Shown in pieces: positions 17,570-26,284 of a stretch of 64,000 nt of DNA. The notes under the pieces were generated by a model. The model was not told where the DNA came from. It saw nothing but the letters and a program-made list of their open reading frames with translations, and did not search any database. The DNA comes from Mycobacterium interjectum (GTDB lineage: Bacteria; Actinomycetota; Actinomycetes; Mycobacteriales; Mycobacteriaceae). The DNA lies in the NCBI GenBank assembly GCA_002102225.1, contig LQPB01000086.1, positions 1 through 64,000 of the forward strand, given 5' to 3'. Numbering within the stretch: position 1 is the first letter of the stretch; each line of letters begins with the position of its first letter. The position numbers were made by a program, and so were the translations under genes.

Positions 17570-18226
17570 GTGCATGCGCAAATCGTGTTGTACGACGGGT
17601 TCGACCCGCTCGACGCCATCGCCCCGTTTGAAGTCCTTGCCGCGGGCAGCGAGATGGTCGAAGGCGACCTCGCGGTGACGTTGGTGGCAGCGGAAGGGCC
17701 GCGCAGCGTGACCAGCGGTACCCGCGGCCTCGCGCTGACCGCCACCGCCGCGCTCGACCCGTCCGCGCCGGGGTACGTGATTGTCCCCGGGGCCAGCGGG
17801 CCGACCGTCGGTGACCCCGACGAGGGTGTTGAGACCATTCCGGTGTTGTTGGCCCGCGCCGCCCAGACCGAACTAACTCCGCTGCTGCACAAAGCATTCG
17901 CTCATCCGGATGTGACCGTGGCGGCGGTGTGCGGCGGCTCCGTGGTCATGGCGATGTCGGGATTGATCGAGGGGCGGCACGCGGCGACGCACCACTTGGG
18001 CCTGGAGCTGATCGAGGCCGCGGGTGTGCATCAGGTGGCGGCCCGCGTCGTCGACGATGGAGACCTCGTCACCGCCGGTGGGGTGACATCGGGGCTCGAT
18101 CTCGGCCTGTATCTGCTGGAGCGCTGCTACGGCCCTCGAATCGCCCACGCCGTCGAGGAACTCTTCGAATACGAGCGCCGGGGCACGGTGTGGCGGCCCG
18201 TCGGCCGAGAACCGGCGGAGGTATAG
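17570..18226 (+). CDS. DJ-1/PfpI family protein
   Basis: Protein of 218 residues of the DJ-1/PfpI superfamily (VLYDGFDPLDAIAPFEVL near the N-terminus). The nucleophile elbow reads AAVCGGSVVMA with Cys, and GGVTSGLDLGLYLLER near the C-terminus is as in isonitrile-hydratase-like members. There is no AraC domain, unlike the divergent neighbour. The GTG start is the only one that fits the conserved N-terminus; it lacks a strong ribosome binding site. Reaction unknown. Confidence 0.75.
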   Translation: MHAQIVLYDGFDPLDAIAPFEVLAAGSEMVEGDLAVTLVAAEGPRSVTSGTRGLALTATAALDPSAPGYVIVPGASGPTVGDPDEGVETIPVLLARAAQTELTPLLHKAFAHPDVTVAAVCGGSVVMAMSGLIEGRHAATHHLGLELIEAAGVHQVAARVVDDGDLVTAGGVTSGLDLGLYLLERCYGPRIAHAVEELFEYERRGTVWRPVGREPAEV

Positions 18227-18550
18227 ATGGGCATCGAAGGCGACTGGGACGTGAGCATCAAGACCCCGATTGGCACGCTGGCGGTCCGCTACGCGTTCCG
18301 GCGACTGCGCGACGGGCCCGATGGGCTCGCTGGGACGGCGGCTTACAAAGACGAAACGGTTGCGTTGCAAGACGTTACGAGCGAGCCCGTCGCAGGTGGT
18401 ACCCGCCACACCTGGCGGCAATCGGTGAGCAAACCCATCCGGCTGAACCTGAATTTCGACGTGCTGGTCGACGGTGACGTCATGAGCGGGCACTCCCGCG
18501 CGGGCCGCTTGCCGCGCTCGGCGGTCTCCGGCACTCGCCGGCAGCCGTAG
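18227..18550 (+). CDS. Small hypothetical protein
   Basis: A 107-residue protein starting directly after the stop of the DJ-1-like gene, with GGAGGTATAG as ribosome binding site inside that gene. The pattern WDVSIKTPIGTLAVRYAF, ALQDVTSEP, IRLNLNFDVLVDGDVMSGHSRAGRLP suggests a short beta-rich barrel. I recognise no named family. The tight spacing indicates co-translation with the DJ-1-like protein. Confidence 0.65.
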   Translation: MGIEGDWDVSIKTPIGTLAVRYAFRRLRDGPDGLAGTAAYKDETVALQDVTSEPVAGGTRHTWRQSVSKPIRLNLNFDVLVDGDVMSGHSRAGRLPRSAVSGTRRQP

Positions 18551-18636
18551 CCGCGGGGGCCGCCATCCCTTGTTGCCGGAAGCCGCCTGGGCATAGGCTG
18601 CCATCTCAAGGGGGCGACAACATAGAGCGAGGAAAC

Positions 18637-18999
18637 GTGCCCCGAACGATTTGCGCATCGGCCGTATTCGTCGCATCGGCGGTGGCGATCGCCCTTGCGC
18701 CGCAGGCGGTCGCCGACCCGCTCGATCCGATCCCCGGCAACGGTGTCTTTGTCGTCGGGCCCGACATCGCGCCGGGCCTGTACCACACGGGCGGTTCGGG
18801 CTCGGCCTTTGGAGTGTGGATCAACAACGTGCCGACCCAGGATTCGATGTGTTCATGGTTCACCTACAGCACGCCCGACGCGAGCAAGGACCACGTACTG
18901 CAGACGAACACCTCCATCGGGCCGATGTTCGCGAACATCAACACGTCGGTCAAGGCCTTCGAGTCGCAGAACTGCCAACCCTGGACGCGGGTCCCCTAG
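18637..18999 (+). CDS. Small secreted protein
   Basis: A 120-residue protein with a signal peptide (about 1-26; a hydrophobic core ASAVFVASAVAIALA and a cleavage site after AVADP region). The mature part contains GVFVVGPDIAPGLYHTGG, a segment seen in short exported actinobacterial proteins, and two cysteines (CSWF, NCQPW) that could form a disulfide. GTG start after GAGGAAAC. Function unknown. It has its own short upstream region of 86 bp and is probably transcribed alone. Confidence 0.75.
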   Translation: MPRTICASAVFVASAVAIALAPQAVADPLDPIPGNGVFVVGPDIAPGLYHTGGSGSAFGVWINNVPTQDSMCSWFTYSTPDASKDHVLQTNTSIGPMFANINTSVKAFESQNCQPWTRVP

Positions 19000-19018
19000 G
19001 CGGGCCGCGCCGCGTGAA

Positions 19019-19882
19019 TCACCGCACCCGGTAAGGGAACTGGTGATTTGGGTGCACGCCGTGGAGGTCGCGGCACGACGGTGGCCGGCGGTTTCCCGCG
19101 TCCCTGATGCCGTACCTGACGGCTAACTCCGCGCCGATCAGCGTCTGGCCGCTGAGTTGTAGGAGGGCCGGGTCGTCGTAGAGCCGCGAAACGACATGGC
19201 CCGTCAGTTCCGGTGTCTCGGCGATGTCGAGGACGTGTCCGAGTTTCTCCGGATTGCGAGCCACGATGTCCTGCACGCGCTGAGTCAGCAACGAGCCCAT
19301 CCAGATCGACACGGCGGCGATTCCGGTGCCTTCGAGGTCCACCGCCATGTCCGCGGCCATCTTGTCGACGCCCGCCTTCGGCACGCCGTACGCGGGACCG
19401 AACGCGTAGTGCACCGCCCCCGAGGCAGAGGTGAAGACCACCAGGCCCCTGCCCTGCGGCAGCATCAGGGGCACCGCAAAGACGGTGGCAACGTAGCTGC
19501 TCCGAACGCCGACGGCGAGCGTGTCGATGACGTTGAGCGGCTCTTCCCAGAACTTGGTCCGCCCCATCATCTCGTCCCGGATGATCGCCGCGTTGTTGAC
19601 CAGCACGTCGACCCTGCCCTGCTCTCGGCCGACCCGCTCGAACAGGTCGCGCACCTGTTCGTCGTCCGAGTGATCGACACGGACCGCAATGCCCGTGCCG
19701 CCCATCGCGTTGACCTGCTCGGCGGTTTCCCGGATGGAACCGGAAAGCGCCGATTCGCCCGGTTTTTCGGTGCGGCCGGTGACGTACACGGTGTACCCGT
19801 GCGCGCCGAGCCCGCGGGCAATGCCCGCGCCAGCGCCTCGGCTGGCGCCCGTGACGACAGCCACCGGGTTGCTGTTCGACAT
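19019..19882 (-). CDS. Short-chain dehydrogenase (DHRS1-like)
   Basis: SDR of 287 residues. It has TGASRGAGAGIARGLG (cofactor loop), NNAA, FTSASG and YGVPKAGVDKMAADMA with the catalytic Tyr and Lys. The C-terminal extension beyond the usual 250 residues fits DHRS1-type reductases. The gene lies 14 bp behind another SDR gene and should be co-transcribed with it from the operator-containing promoter at 20.66-20.70 kb. Substrate unknown. Confidence 0.85.
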   Translation of the reverse strand: MSNSNPVAVVTGASRGAGAGIARGLGAHGYTVYVTGRTEKPGESALSGSIRETAEQVNAMGGTGIAVRVDHSDDEQVRDLFERVGREQGRVDVLVNNAAIIRDEMMGRTKFWEEPLNVIDTLAVGVRSSYVATVFAVPLMLPQGRGLVVFTSASGAVHYAFGPAYGVPKAGVDKMAADMAVDLEGTGIAAVSIWMGSLLTQRVQDIVARNPEKLGHVLDIAETPELTGHVVSRLYDDPALLQLSGQTLIGAELAVRYGIRDAGNRRPPSCRDLHGVHPNHQFPYRVR

Positions 19883-19896
19883 CGATTGCGCCCGAT

Positions 19897-20649
19897 CTAA
19901 AGAACGGCGCCGCCGTTGACGCCGACTACCTGGCCGGTGACATAGCCCGACGACTCCGAACAGAGGAAGGCGCACAACGCGGCGACGTCATCGCACGTTC
20001 CAAGCCTTCCCGCGGGAATGGCCCTCGCCAGGACCTCCGCGGAAGGCAGCTTCTTGGCGGACTGCTGTTCGCGCAGCATCGGGGTGTCGATCACGAACGG
20101 GGGGATGGTGTTGATCGTGATTCCCCGCGACGCGTACTCCTGCGCCACCGTTTTGGTGAGCGCGATGACGCCGCCCTTGGAGGCGGAATAGTGGCCCTGG
20201 CCGACGGCGCCCTGCTGTCCGGCGGCCGACGAGATGGTCACGATGCGGCCCCATTTCGCCTCCGCCATGTCGGCCAGCGCCGCCTGCAGGCAAAGGAACG
20301 TACCGGTCAGGTTCACCGCCAGGTAGCGGTTCCATTCGTCGAGCGTGATCTCGCCGAACGGGGTGAAGCCGGCGATGGCGGCGCTCGTCACCAGAATTTC
20401 GACCGGTCCCAGCGTATTTCGCACCGTCTCGAACGCCCGCGCGACGGCGTCCGGATCCGAGACGTCGACCCGAGCGCCCAGGGCGCGGGCGCCATCCGCC
20501 CGCAGGTGGCCGGCCACCTTTTCCGCGGCGTCGCCATTGAGGTCGAGGACTGCGACGCTATGCCCGCATCTGGCCAGCTGCACCGCAATCGCGTGCCCGA
20601 GCCCCGACCCTCCGCCGGTGACAACCGCCACCCGATCCGCCGCCGACAC
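19897..20649 (-). CDS. Short-chain dehydrogenase, FabG-like
   Basis: SDR of 250 residues with VVTGGGSGLGHAIA, SSAAGQQGAVGQGHYSASKG (catalytic Ser, Tyr, Lys) and C-terminal GQVVGVNGGAVL. The GTG start is 5 bp after GGGAGG. The start codon lies only 13 bp from the first of two 16-bp palindromes that match sites near the TetR, SDR and P450 genes, so it is likely repressed by that TetR protein. Confidence 0.85.
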   Translation of the reverse strand: MSAADRVAVVTGGGSGLGHAIAVQLARCGHSVAVLDLNGDAAEKVAGHLRADGARALGARVDVSDPDAVARAFETVRNTLGPVEILVTSAAIAGFTPFGEITLDEWNRYLAVNLTGTFLCLQAALADMAEAKWGRIVTISSAAGQQGAVGQGHYSASKGGVIALTKTVAQEYASRGITINTIPPFVIDTPMLREQQSAKKLPSAEVLARAIPAGRLGTCDDVAALCAFLCSESSGYVTGQVVGVNGGAVL

Positions 20650-20662
20650 GGAGGCCTCCCTG

Positions 20663-20678
20663 CTGTACGTACGTATTG
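20663..20678. promoter_or_regulatory. TetR-island 16-bp operator, weaker copy
   Basis: CTGTAC-GTAC-GTATTG. It keeps the left arm of the island consensus CTRTAC-N4-GTAYAG and a degraded right arm. It lies 23 bp from the stronger copy at 20686-20701, the same spacing class as the pair at 22.8 kb. Confidence 0.45.
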
Positions 20679-20685
20679 CATCTGT

Positions 20686-20701
20686 CTGTACGACTGTACA
20701 G
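20686..20701. promoter_or_regulatory. TetR-island 16-bp operator
   Basis: CTGTAC-GACT-GTACAG, perfect 6-bp arms with a 4-bp spacer. It sits upstream of the SDR pair read leftward and just beyond the 3' end of the TetR gene. Confidence 0.7.
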
Positions 20702-20731
20702 CACCATCGCGCCCCGATGGAAGCAACCCGG

Positions 20732-21358
20732 TTACCTACGCGGGCGCGAACGCCGCTTGCGGCGAGTCGATCGCGTTTCGAAAGTGTCAAGGTATTTTTC
20801 GATCGCGTTCGCGACTTCGTCGTGCGCGGCGTGGACTCCGACGCCTTCCTCGAGGTTCAGGAATTTCGGGATGCCGGTCACCAGTAGGGCGACGGCGCCC
20901 AGCGACAGATCGCCGTCCAGGCGCGCTCCCTTGCCGAACTTCCTTGCCAGCGCCTCGACTTCGACCTTGCGCACTGCGTTCGTGACATCGGCGATCGCCG
21001 AACGGATCGACCTGCGGTGGTTTCCGAGCGCCAAGAACTCGGTCATGAGGGCGCCGGTTGCCTCGTCCCAGCTGAAGTCCCACAGCGCGTGCAACGGGTC
21101 GTCGGACCGGGCGTCGAGTGCGTTCGCCAGCACGGCGAGGTTGCGTTCCGAATATCGCTGGATCGCGGCCAGGAAGATCTCGTCGAGGGAGGGAAAGTAG
21201 TACTGCACCAGGCTCGGAGTGACCCCCGCCCTGGCGGCCAACGCGCGGTAGCTCACGCTGGCGTAACCCTCCTCCAGCATCATCTTCTCGACACAATCAA
21301 GGAGCGTGTCGCGGGTCTTGGACGTCTCGGCGCCGATGCGCCGGGGTTTTGTTGGCAC
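20732..21358 (-). CDS. TetR-family transcriptional regulator
   Basis: Regulator of 208 residues. The helix-turn-helix lies at about 35-57 (YRALAARAGVTPSLVQYYFPS). The remaining part is a helical ligand domain, ending in a basic tail (STRRKRRSRPRR). GTG start with GGAGGCG just upstream. A perfect 16-bp palindrome lies 44 bp upstream of its start, shared with the divergent SnoaL-like gene; matching palindromes flank the SDR and P450 promoters. It is therefore the probable repressor of the 19.0-24.0 kb island. Ligand unknown. Confidence 0.88.
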   Translation of the reverse strand: MPTKPRRIGAETSKTRDTLLDCVEKMMLEEGYASVSYRALAARAGVTPSLVQYYFPSLDEIFLAAIQRYSERNLAVLANALDARSDDPLHALWDFSWDEATGALMTEFLALGNHRRSIRSAIADVTNAVRKVEVEALARKFGKGARLDGDLSLGAVALLVTGIPKFLNLEEGVGVHAAHDEVANAIEKYLDTFETRSTRRKRRSRPRR

Positions 21359-21401
21359 GGCCGCCTCCTTCACTGGGAACCATTTTCGCACTCGCCATCC
21401 G

Positions 21402-21417
21402 CTATACATCCGTATAG
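21402..21417. promoter_or_regulatory. TetR-island 16-bp operator (best copy)
   Basis: CTATAC-ATCC-GTATAG, a perfect dyad, located between the divergent TetR gene (start 21358) and SnoaL-like gene (start 21427). It ends 9 bp before the latter start codon and would block both promoters. Confidence 0.75.
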
Positions 21418-21426
21418 TCTCACAGC

Positions 21427-21987
21427 ATGACCTCTGAGACCGACCTCCGCTCGTTGCGGCGCGACGTCCAGTACTTGCTCGACCGCACCGCCATTCTCGA
21501 CTGCATCGCGCGCCACGCGCGAGGGTGCGATCGCCACGACGTCGACCTCGTCAGCACGGCTTACCACGATGACGGCATGGACGAGCACGGCTTCGCCGTC
21601 AACCCCGGACCCGAATATGCGGAGTGGGCCAACAAGACTCACGCGGAGACCTCGGTCGTGCACACCCACCACATCACCACGCACTCGTGCGAGATCGACG
21701 GCGACACGGCGCACGCCGAAAGCTACGTCATCGTAGTCCTGATCGGCCGCAATGGCGGGAGCGCCCAGTTCATCACGGGGCGCTACCTGGATCGTTTGGA
21801 ACGCCGAGACGGTCAGTGGCGCATCGCGGTTCGCCGGTCAACGGTGGAGGGCATGTTCCTGGCCGACGCGCGCGTGCTGCAGTCAACGTTCTTCAAGGAA
21901 CAGGGTTACCTCGTCGGCACCCGTGATCGCCACGACCTGTCCTACCAACGGCCGTTGACGATGGAGACCCCGGGGCCCCGCTGGTGA
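21427..21987 (+). CDS. SnoaL-like (NTF2-fold) protein
   Basis: Protein of 186 residues with the alpha+beta barrel pattern of SnoaL-like enzymes: LLDRTAILDCIARHARGCDRHD, then HTHHITTHSCEIDGDTAHAESYVIV and GRYLDRLERRDGQWRIAVRR. Such proteins include dehydratases, isomerases and cyclases for steroid- or polyketide-like compounds. The His-rich HTHHITTH lies where active-site residues often sit. It is divergent from the TetR gene and shares its operator. Confidence 0.8.
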   Translation: MTSETDLRSLRRDVQYLLDRTAILDCIARHARGCDRHDVDLVSTAYHDDGMDEHGFAVNPGPEYAEWANKTHAETSVVHTHHITTHSCEIDGDTAHAESYVIVVLIGRNGGSAQFITGRYLDRLERRDGQWRIAVRRSTVEGMFLADARVLQSTFFKEQGYLVGTRDRHDLSYQRPLTMETPGPRW

Positions 21988-21997
21988 CGTGGCGCGC

Positions 21998-22768
21998 TCA
22001 GACGCCCGCCGGGCCGGGCGCGCCGTGCATGTACAGCGTCTGGCCCGAACAGAAGCTGGACGCATCGGAAGCAAAGAACAACACGCCGTACCCGATTTCG
22101 TCCGGTTCGCCGAGGCGGCCGGCGCCGTTGGTCATCGCGATCGCCTCGGGGTCAAGCCCATAGCGAGCGGCGTCGTCGGTCAGCGTGGCCGCACGCACGG
22201 CTCCTACCGCGATCGCATTGACGCGGACGCCCTTCCGGGTCCAGGCCGCCGCCATCGAACCGGTCAAGTTGTTGACCGCCGCCTTCGCGGCGCCGTAGGG
22301 CGCGGCCTGGGGCATGGCCAGCAGGCTCGCCCCGGAGGAGATGTTCACGATGGCGCCCTTGCCCTGCTTGAGCATCGGCTTGGCCGCGGCACGCGAGAGA
22401 TGCCAGACGGCACCGAAGTTGAGGGCAAGTGTGTGCTCGAAGTCGTCGTCGGGCCATTTCAAGATCGACTTCGTCTCCGCACCGCCGGCGCAGTTGACGA
22501 GGATGTCAATCCGACCGAATTCCCGAAGGGTTGCCGCTACGAGCTCTTGGCACGCCTGGGGTTTGGTCACGTCCGTGGGGACCGCCAATGCCCTCCGCCC
22601 CAGCGCCTGCGCCTCCTTGGCGGTGGACTCGAGGGGGTCGGGACGCCGGCCGGCGAGCACCACGTCGGCCCCGTACTCGGCAAGCACCAACGCCGAGCCT
22701 CGCCCAATTCCCGTGCCGCCGCCCGTGATCACCGCTACGCGCCCATCGAGACAGAACCGATCGCTCAC
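21998..22768 (-). CDS. Short-chain dehydrogenase
   Basis: SDR of 256 residues: VITGGGTGIGRGSALVL, NCAGG, SSGASL, YGAAKAAVNN (catalytic Tyr and Lys). It converges on the SnoaL-like gene and diverges from the P450 gene across a 82-bp region with two tandem 16-bp palindromes. Likely works on the same compound as the P450 and the SnoaL-like protein; the substrate is unknown. Confidence 0.85.
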   Translation of the reverse strand: MSDRFCLDGRVAVITGGGTGIGRGSALVLAEYGADVVLAGRRPDPLESTAKEAQALGRRALAVPTDVTKPQACQELVAATLREFGRIDILVNCAGGAETKSILKWPDDDFEHTLALNFGAVWHLSRAAAKPMLKQGKGAIVNISSGASLLAMPQAAPYGAAKAAVNNLTGSMAAAWTRKGVRVNAIAVGAVRAATLTDDAARYGLDPEAIAMTNGAGRLGEPDEIGYGVLFFASDASSFCSGQTLYMHGAPGPAGV

Positions 22769-22792
22769 CTGACCATGCCTCCGTTCGCAGGA

Positions 22793-22808
22793 CTATACGA
22801 CTGTACAG
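22793..22808. promoter_or_regulatory. TetR-island 16-bp operator
   Basis: CTATAC-GACT-GTACAG; five of six arm positions pair. Located between the divergent SDR and P450 genes, with a second copy centred 22 bp further. Confidence 0.7.
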
Positions 22809-22814
22809 CATATG

Positions 22815-22830
22815 CTATATGGTCGTACAG
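22815..22830. promoter_or_regulatory. TetR-island 16-bp operator
   Basis: CTATAT-GGTC-GTACAG. Second of the tandem pair. If the P450 gene starts at the TTG at 22851, the site lies just before its ribosome binding site. Confidence 0.6.
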
Positions 22831-22850
22831 TAACGGATGAAGGAGGGGCG

Positions 22851-24041
22851 TTGGGAGCGGACCTTTACTACGACCCGTGGGACGTCGAGATTGATCTCGA
22901 CCCCTACCCGGTCTACCGACGACTGCGTGACGAGGCCCCGCTCTATTACAACGAGCGCCACGATTTCTGGGGCCTCAGCCGTTACGCCGACGTGGAGGCG
23001 GCCCTGAAAGATCCGGACGGCTTGAGTTCGGCGAAGGGCGACATCCTCGAGGTGGTGAAGGCCGATCCCGTGATGCCGCCGGGGGTTTTCATCAACGAGG
23101 ACCCGCCGTTGCATACGATCCATCGAGCGTTGGTGTCGCGGGCCTTCACGCCGAAAAAGATGCGGGCGCTCGAGGGCAAGGTGCGCGCGTTCTGCACGGC
23201 GTGCCTGGATCCCCTGGCGGGGGAGGGGCGCTTCGATTTCGTACTCGACCTGGGGCGCGAACTTCCGATGCGGACGATCGGCATGCTCGCCGGTATCCCG
23301 GATTCCGACCAGCCTTCGGTCCGAGCCCAGGCCCACCGCGTCCTGCGCAACAAGCCAGGCAAGCCGCTGCCGGTGGACAAGGAGCACTACTTCGACGGCG
23401 ACATGTTCACCGAATACGTCGCGTGGCGCGAGAAGAACCCATCTGACGATCTCATCACGGAGCTACTCAATGTCGAGTTCGAGGACGAGACCGGAACGAC
23501 GCGGCGGCTGACCAAGCCGGAACTGCTGATCTTCCTGGCGGTCGTCGCGGGCGCCGGCGTGGAGACCACGGGCCGACTGTTCGGGTGGATGGGCAAGGTG
23601 CTGGCCGAGCATCCCGATCAGCGCAAGGAACTGGTCGACGACCATTCCCTCATCCCGGGCGCCGTCGAAGAGCTGCTCCGCTTCGAGCCCCCCGGTCCCC
23701 ACGTCGCCAGGTACGTCGCCACCGAGGAGGTGCGCTTTCAGGGCCGGACGTTGCCCGCCGGGAGCGCACTGCTCGTCATGCTGGCCTCGGCAAATCGCGA
23801 CGAGCGCCACTTCGACGATCCCGATCGCTTCGATATCCACCGAAAGCCCGGTGGGCACCTAACTTTCGGCCGGGGGGCGCACTTCTGTGTCGGCGCGCCG
23901 CTGGCCCGGCTGGAGGGTCGGGTGGCCCTGGAGGAGGTGCTCAAGCGGTTCCCGGAATGGCAGGTCGACCTCGACGCCGCGCGCCGGTCGCGCACGTCCA
24001 CGGTGCGGGGGTGGGATTCCATGCCGGCGGTGGCCGGCTGA
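22851..24041 (+). CDS. Cytochrome P450
   Basis: P450 of 396 residues. It has the I-helix VVAGAGVETTGR, the ExxR pair in VEELLRFEPP, and the haem loop FGRGAHFCVGAPLARLEG with Cys346 as thiolate ligand. I chose TTG at 22851 because AGGAGG lies just before it. The ATG at 22812 would add 13 residues but has no ribosome binding site and lies between and inside the operators. Soluble bacterial class, needing a ferredoxin not encoded nearby. Control by the island TetR is likely. Confidence 0.85.
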   Translation: MGADLYYDPWDVEIDLDPYPVYRRLRDEAPLYYNERHDFWGLSRYADVEAALKDPDGLSSAKGDILEVVKADPVMPPGVFINEDPPLHTIHRALVSRAFTPKKMRALEGKVRAFCTACLDPLAGEGRFDFVLDLGRELPMRTIGMLAGIPDSDQPSVRAQAHRVLRNKPGKPLPVDKEHYFDGDMFTEYVAWREKNPSDDLITELLNVEFEDETGTTRRLTKPELLIFLAVVAGAGVETTGRLFGWMGKVLAEHPDQRKELVDDHSLIPGAVEELLRFEPPGPHVARYVATEEVRFQGRTLPAGSALLVMLASANRDERHFDDPDRFDIHRKPGGHLTFGRGAHFCVGAPLARLEGRVALEEVLKRFPEWQVDLDAARRSRTSTVRGWDSMPAVAG

Positions 24042-24074
24042 GGGCGGGCGACCTGGACGCGCATGTGCAAGGCG

Positions 24075-24740
24075 CTAGCGGCGCACGGCGCGATAGATGG
24101 AGATAGACCCGCTGAAGGTCTCGAAGACGCGCGTCTCCTGGACATCCTCAAACCCGACGTCGGTCATCAGCTCGGGCAGCACGCCTTGCGCGTTCGGCGC
24201 GGTGTTGTCGAAGCCGTCGCCCTTCTGGACCATCCGGAACCGACTGCGCATCTTTGGCGTGCGTTGCAAGCCGTAGTCCGCGATATGCAAGCTGCCGCCC
24301 GCCGCGAGCGCCGCGTATATCGCCGCCAGTCCGGAGCGCTTCTCCGCCAACGGGACTTGATGAAACATCAACGAGGACAGCACCTTTGTGACGCCACGAC
24401 CGCGCAGCAAGTCGGCGCTGTCACGCGCGAAGCCGGCCAGCAGCTCCACCGGCGTCCCCACCCCGGCAAGCTTCGCGCGCGCCCGCCGCCGGATCGCGTC
24501 GTCGGGATCGATTCCGATCAACCTGGCCGATGGGCAGGCCCGCGCCAGCAATCGCAGTTGCGTGCCCGTTCCGCACCCGATGTCGGCGATGACGTCGCCC
24601 CGCGCGGGTGCCACTTGCTTGAGCAGCGCAGGGCGCCAGTGGCGCGCGCGGGTCAGCAGGAAGCTCAGGACATCGTACGTCCATAGCTGTGGTGCTGCCG
24701 GAACGAAATCCTTCGCGGGTTGTTCGCCCATTTCGGCCAT
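24075..24740 (-). CDS. Class I SAM-dependent methyltransferase
   Basis: Protein of 221 residues. Motif I IADIGCGTGTQLRLLA and IGIDPDDAIRRRA (acidic residue binding the ribose) are clear, then SSLMFHQVPLAEK and GGSLHIADYGLQ. This is the pattern of small-molecule O-/C-methyltransferases of the UbiE type. It lies 2 bp after the stop of an acyl-CoA synthetase gene and ends the seven-gene minus-strand operon that begins at 31704. Its role there is not evident. Confidence 0.82.
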   Translation of the reverse strand: MAEMGEQPAKDFVPAAPQLWTYDVLSFLLTRARHWRPALLKQVAPARGDVIADIGCGTGTQLRLLARACPSARLIGIDPDDAIRRRARAKLAGVGTPVELLAGFARDSADLLRGRGVTKVLSSLMFHQVPLAEKRSGLAAIYAALAAGGSLHIADYGLQRTPKMRSRFRMVQKGDGFDNTAPNAQGVLPELMTDVGFEDVQETRVFETFSGSISIYRAVRR

Positions 24741-24742
24741 CG

Positions 24743-26284
24743 CTAGGCCCGCTCCCCGGATCGATTCGCCTTCATCAGCATCTCACGCAGCCGACGAACG
24801 TCGACCTTGCCGGTGGCGCCGCGCGGAACGTCGTCGTCGGATTCCAGCATTAACCAGACCGCCGGGACCTTGAACGCACTCAGCAACTTTCGGGCCGCCC
24901 CACGCAGCTGGTCGGCGGTCATTGCGCCGTCGCATACCACCGCCGCCCCGACCCGATCGCCTTGAGCGCCGGGCACATTGGTGACGTAGGCGTTGTGCAC
25001 GCCCTCGACGGCGCGCAGTGCCCGCTCCACCTCGCCGGGGTAGACGGTGGCGCCGCTGACCTTGAACATGTCGTCGGAGCGGCCGTGGTAGAACAGGAAC
25101 CCGTCCTCGTCGAGGCGGCCGAGGTCGCCGGTGGGGTAGAAGCCGTCCGCGGTGAACAGCTCCTCGCGGCCGCGGCGGCAGATGCCGCGCAGCGTGTGCG
25201 GACCCCGGATCTGGATCTCCCCAACGGATCCCGGCGGTACCGGCCGGCCGAAGGTGTCGACGATGCGCACCTCCATGCCGGGGAACGGTTTCCCGCAGCT
25301 GCCCCACGCCGACGGCGGCATGTCGGTGTCGGCGGCGTAGCCGCAGTACGGGCCGAACGCTTCCGTCATGCCGAACAGGGTGGCCCGGGCGCCGGGTCGG
25401 GCCCGCTGTTCGGGCGGCAGCAGGGCCTCCAGGCTGCCCGGGCGCAACGCCGACAGGTCGGCGCCGACGCCGTCGGCGTGCCGCGCCAGCGCCTCGGCCT
25501 GATCGGGCCAGCCGCGAAACAGCGTGATCCGCTCGGCTGCCAGTAGCCGCAGGGTGGCCTCGGGCCGCGGTATCTCCTCCGTCACCAGGGTGGCACCGGC
25601 CAGCAGCGCGGACAGGATCCCGCTGCCGTAGCCACCCACCCAGAAGAACGGCATCGGGAGATACAGGCGGGTGTCAGACGTGATGCAGCGCGCCGCAAGC
25701 CCCGACTGCACCGCGCCCAACGCGTTGCCATGGGAGTGGATGACCCCCTTGGGATTTCCGCTGCTGCCCGAGGTGAACATCACGACCAACGGGTCGGCGG
25801 GCGTGACCGTGCCCGCCAGGGCGTCGACGATCCGCCGGGCCTTCTCGCTAGCGGTGGCTCGCGCCAGCCGGTCGACCGGCCAAACCTGGCGCAGGGCCGG
25901 AAGGTCGAGCGCCGGCACGGATTGCAGGTCGTCCAGGTAGCGGTGACCGCGGAACTCCTCGACGCTGACCAGGAATTGAACGGACGCGGTCCGCAGCTGC
26001 GCCACCAGTTCGCGCGGCGGTAGCAGGGTGCTGAGCGGAACCAGGACGGCGCCGATGCGGGCCAGCGCGATCGCCACCTGCACCCAGCGGGCGCTGTTGG
26101 GCATGATCAGCCCGACGCGGGTGCCCTTGCCGACGCCCGCTTCGATGAAGAGGGCGGCCAGATCTCTTGTGGTGGTGTCGAGTTCGCGATAGCTGATTCG
26201 GGCCGCCGGGTCGACCACCGCCGGCTTGGGGCCGTGCCGCGCGGCCCTGGAACGAACCAGTTGGTCGATGGTGCGCTCAGGCAT
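24743..26284 (-). CDS. Acyl-CoA synthetase (AMP-forming)
   Basis: ANL-family ligase of 513 residues. P-loop FTSGSSGNPKG, the gate region FGMTEAFGPYCGY, the hinge TGDLGRLDEDGF and the C-terminal catalytic lysine in GATGKVDVRRL are all present. It activates a carboxylic acid to its CoA thioester through an adenylate. It overlaps the end of the preceding synthetase by 8 bp. One of three tandem, only distantly similar synthetases in the operon. Confidence 0.9.
   Translation of the reverse strand: MPERTIDQLVRSRAARHGPKPAVVDPAARISYRELDTTTRDLAALFIEAGVGKGTRVGLIMPNSARWVQVAIALARIGAVLVPLSTLLPPRELVAQLRTASVQFLVSVEEFRGHRYLDDLQSVPALDLPALRQVWPVDRLARATASEKARRIVDALAGTVTPADPLVVMFTSGSSGNPKGVIHSHGNALGAVQSGLAARCITSDTRLYLPMPFFWVGGYGSGILSALLAGATLVTEEIPRPEATLRLLAAERITLFRGWPDQAEALARHADGVGADLSALRPGSLEALLPPEQRARPGARATLFGMTEAFGPYCGYAADTDMPPSAWGSCGKPFPGMEVRIVDTFGRPVPPGSVGEIQIRGPHTLRGICRRGREELFTADGFYPTGDLGRLDEDGFLFYHGRSDDMFKVSGATVYPGEVERALRAVEGVHNAYVTNVPGAQGDRVGAAVVCDGAMTADQLRGAARKLLSAFKVPAVWLMLESDDDVPRGATGKVDVRRLREMLMKANRSGERA

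Noticed and set aside
22812..22850. ATG at 22812 as start of the P450.
   Set aside because: It lies in the operator region without a ribosome binding site, whereas TTG at 22851 follows AGGAGG.
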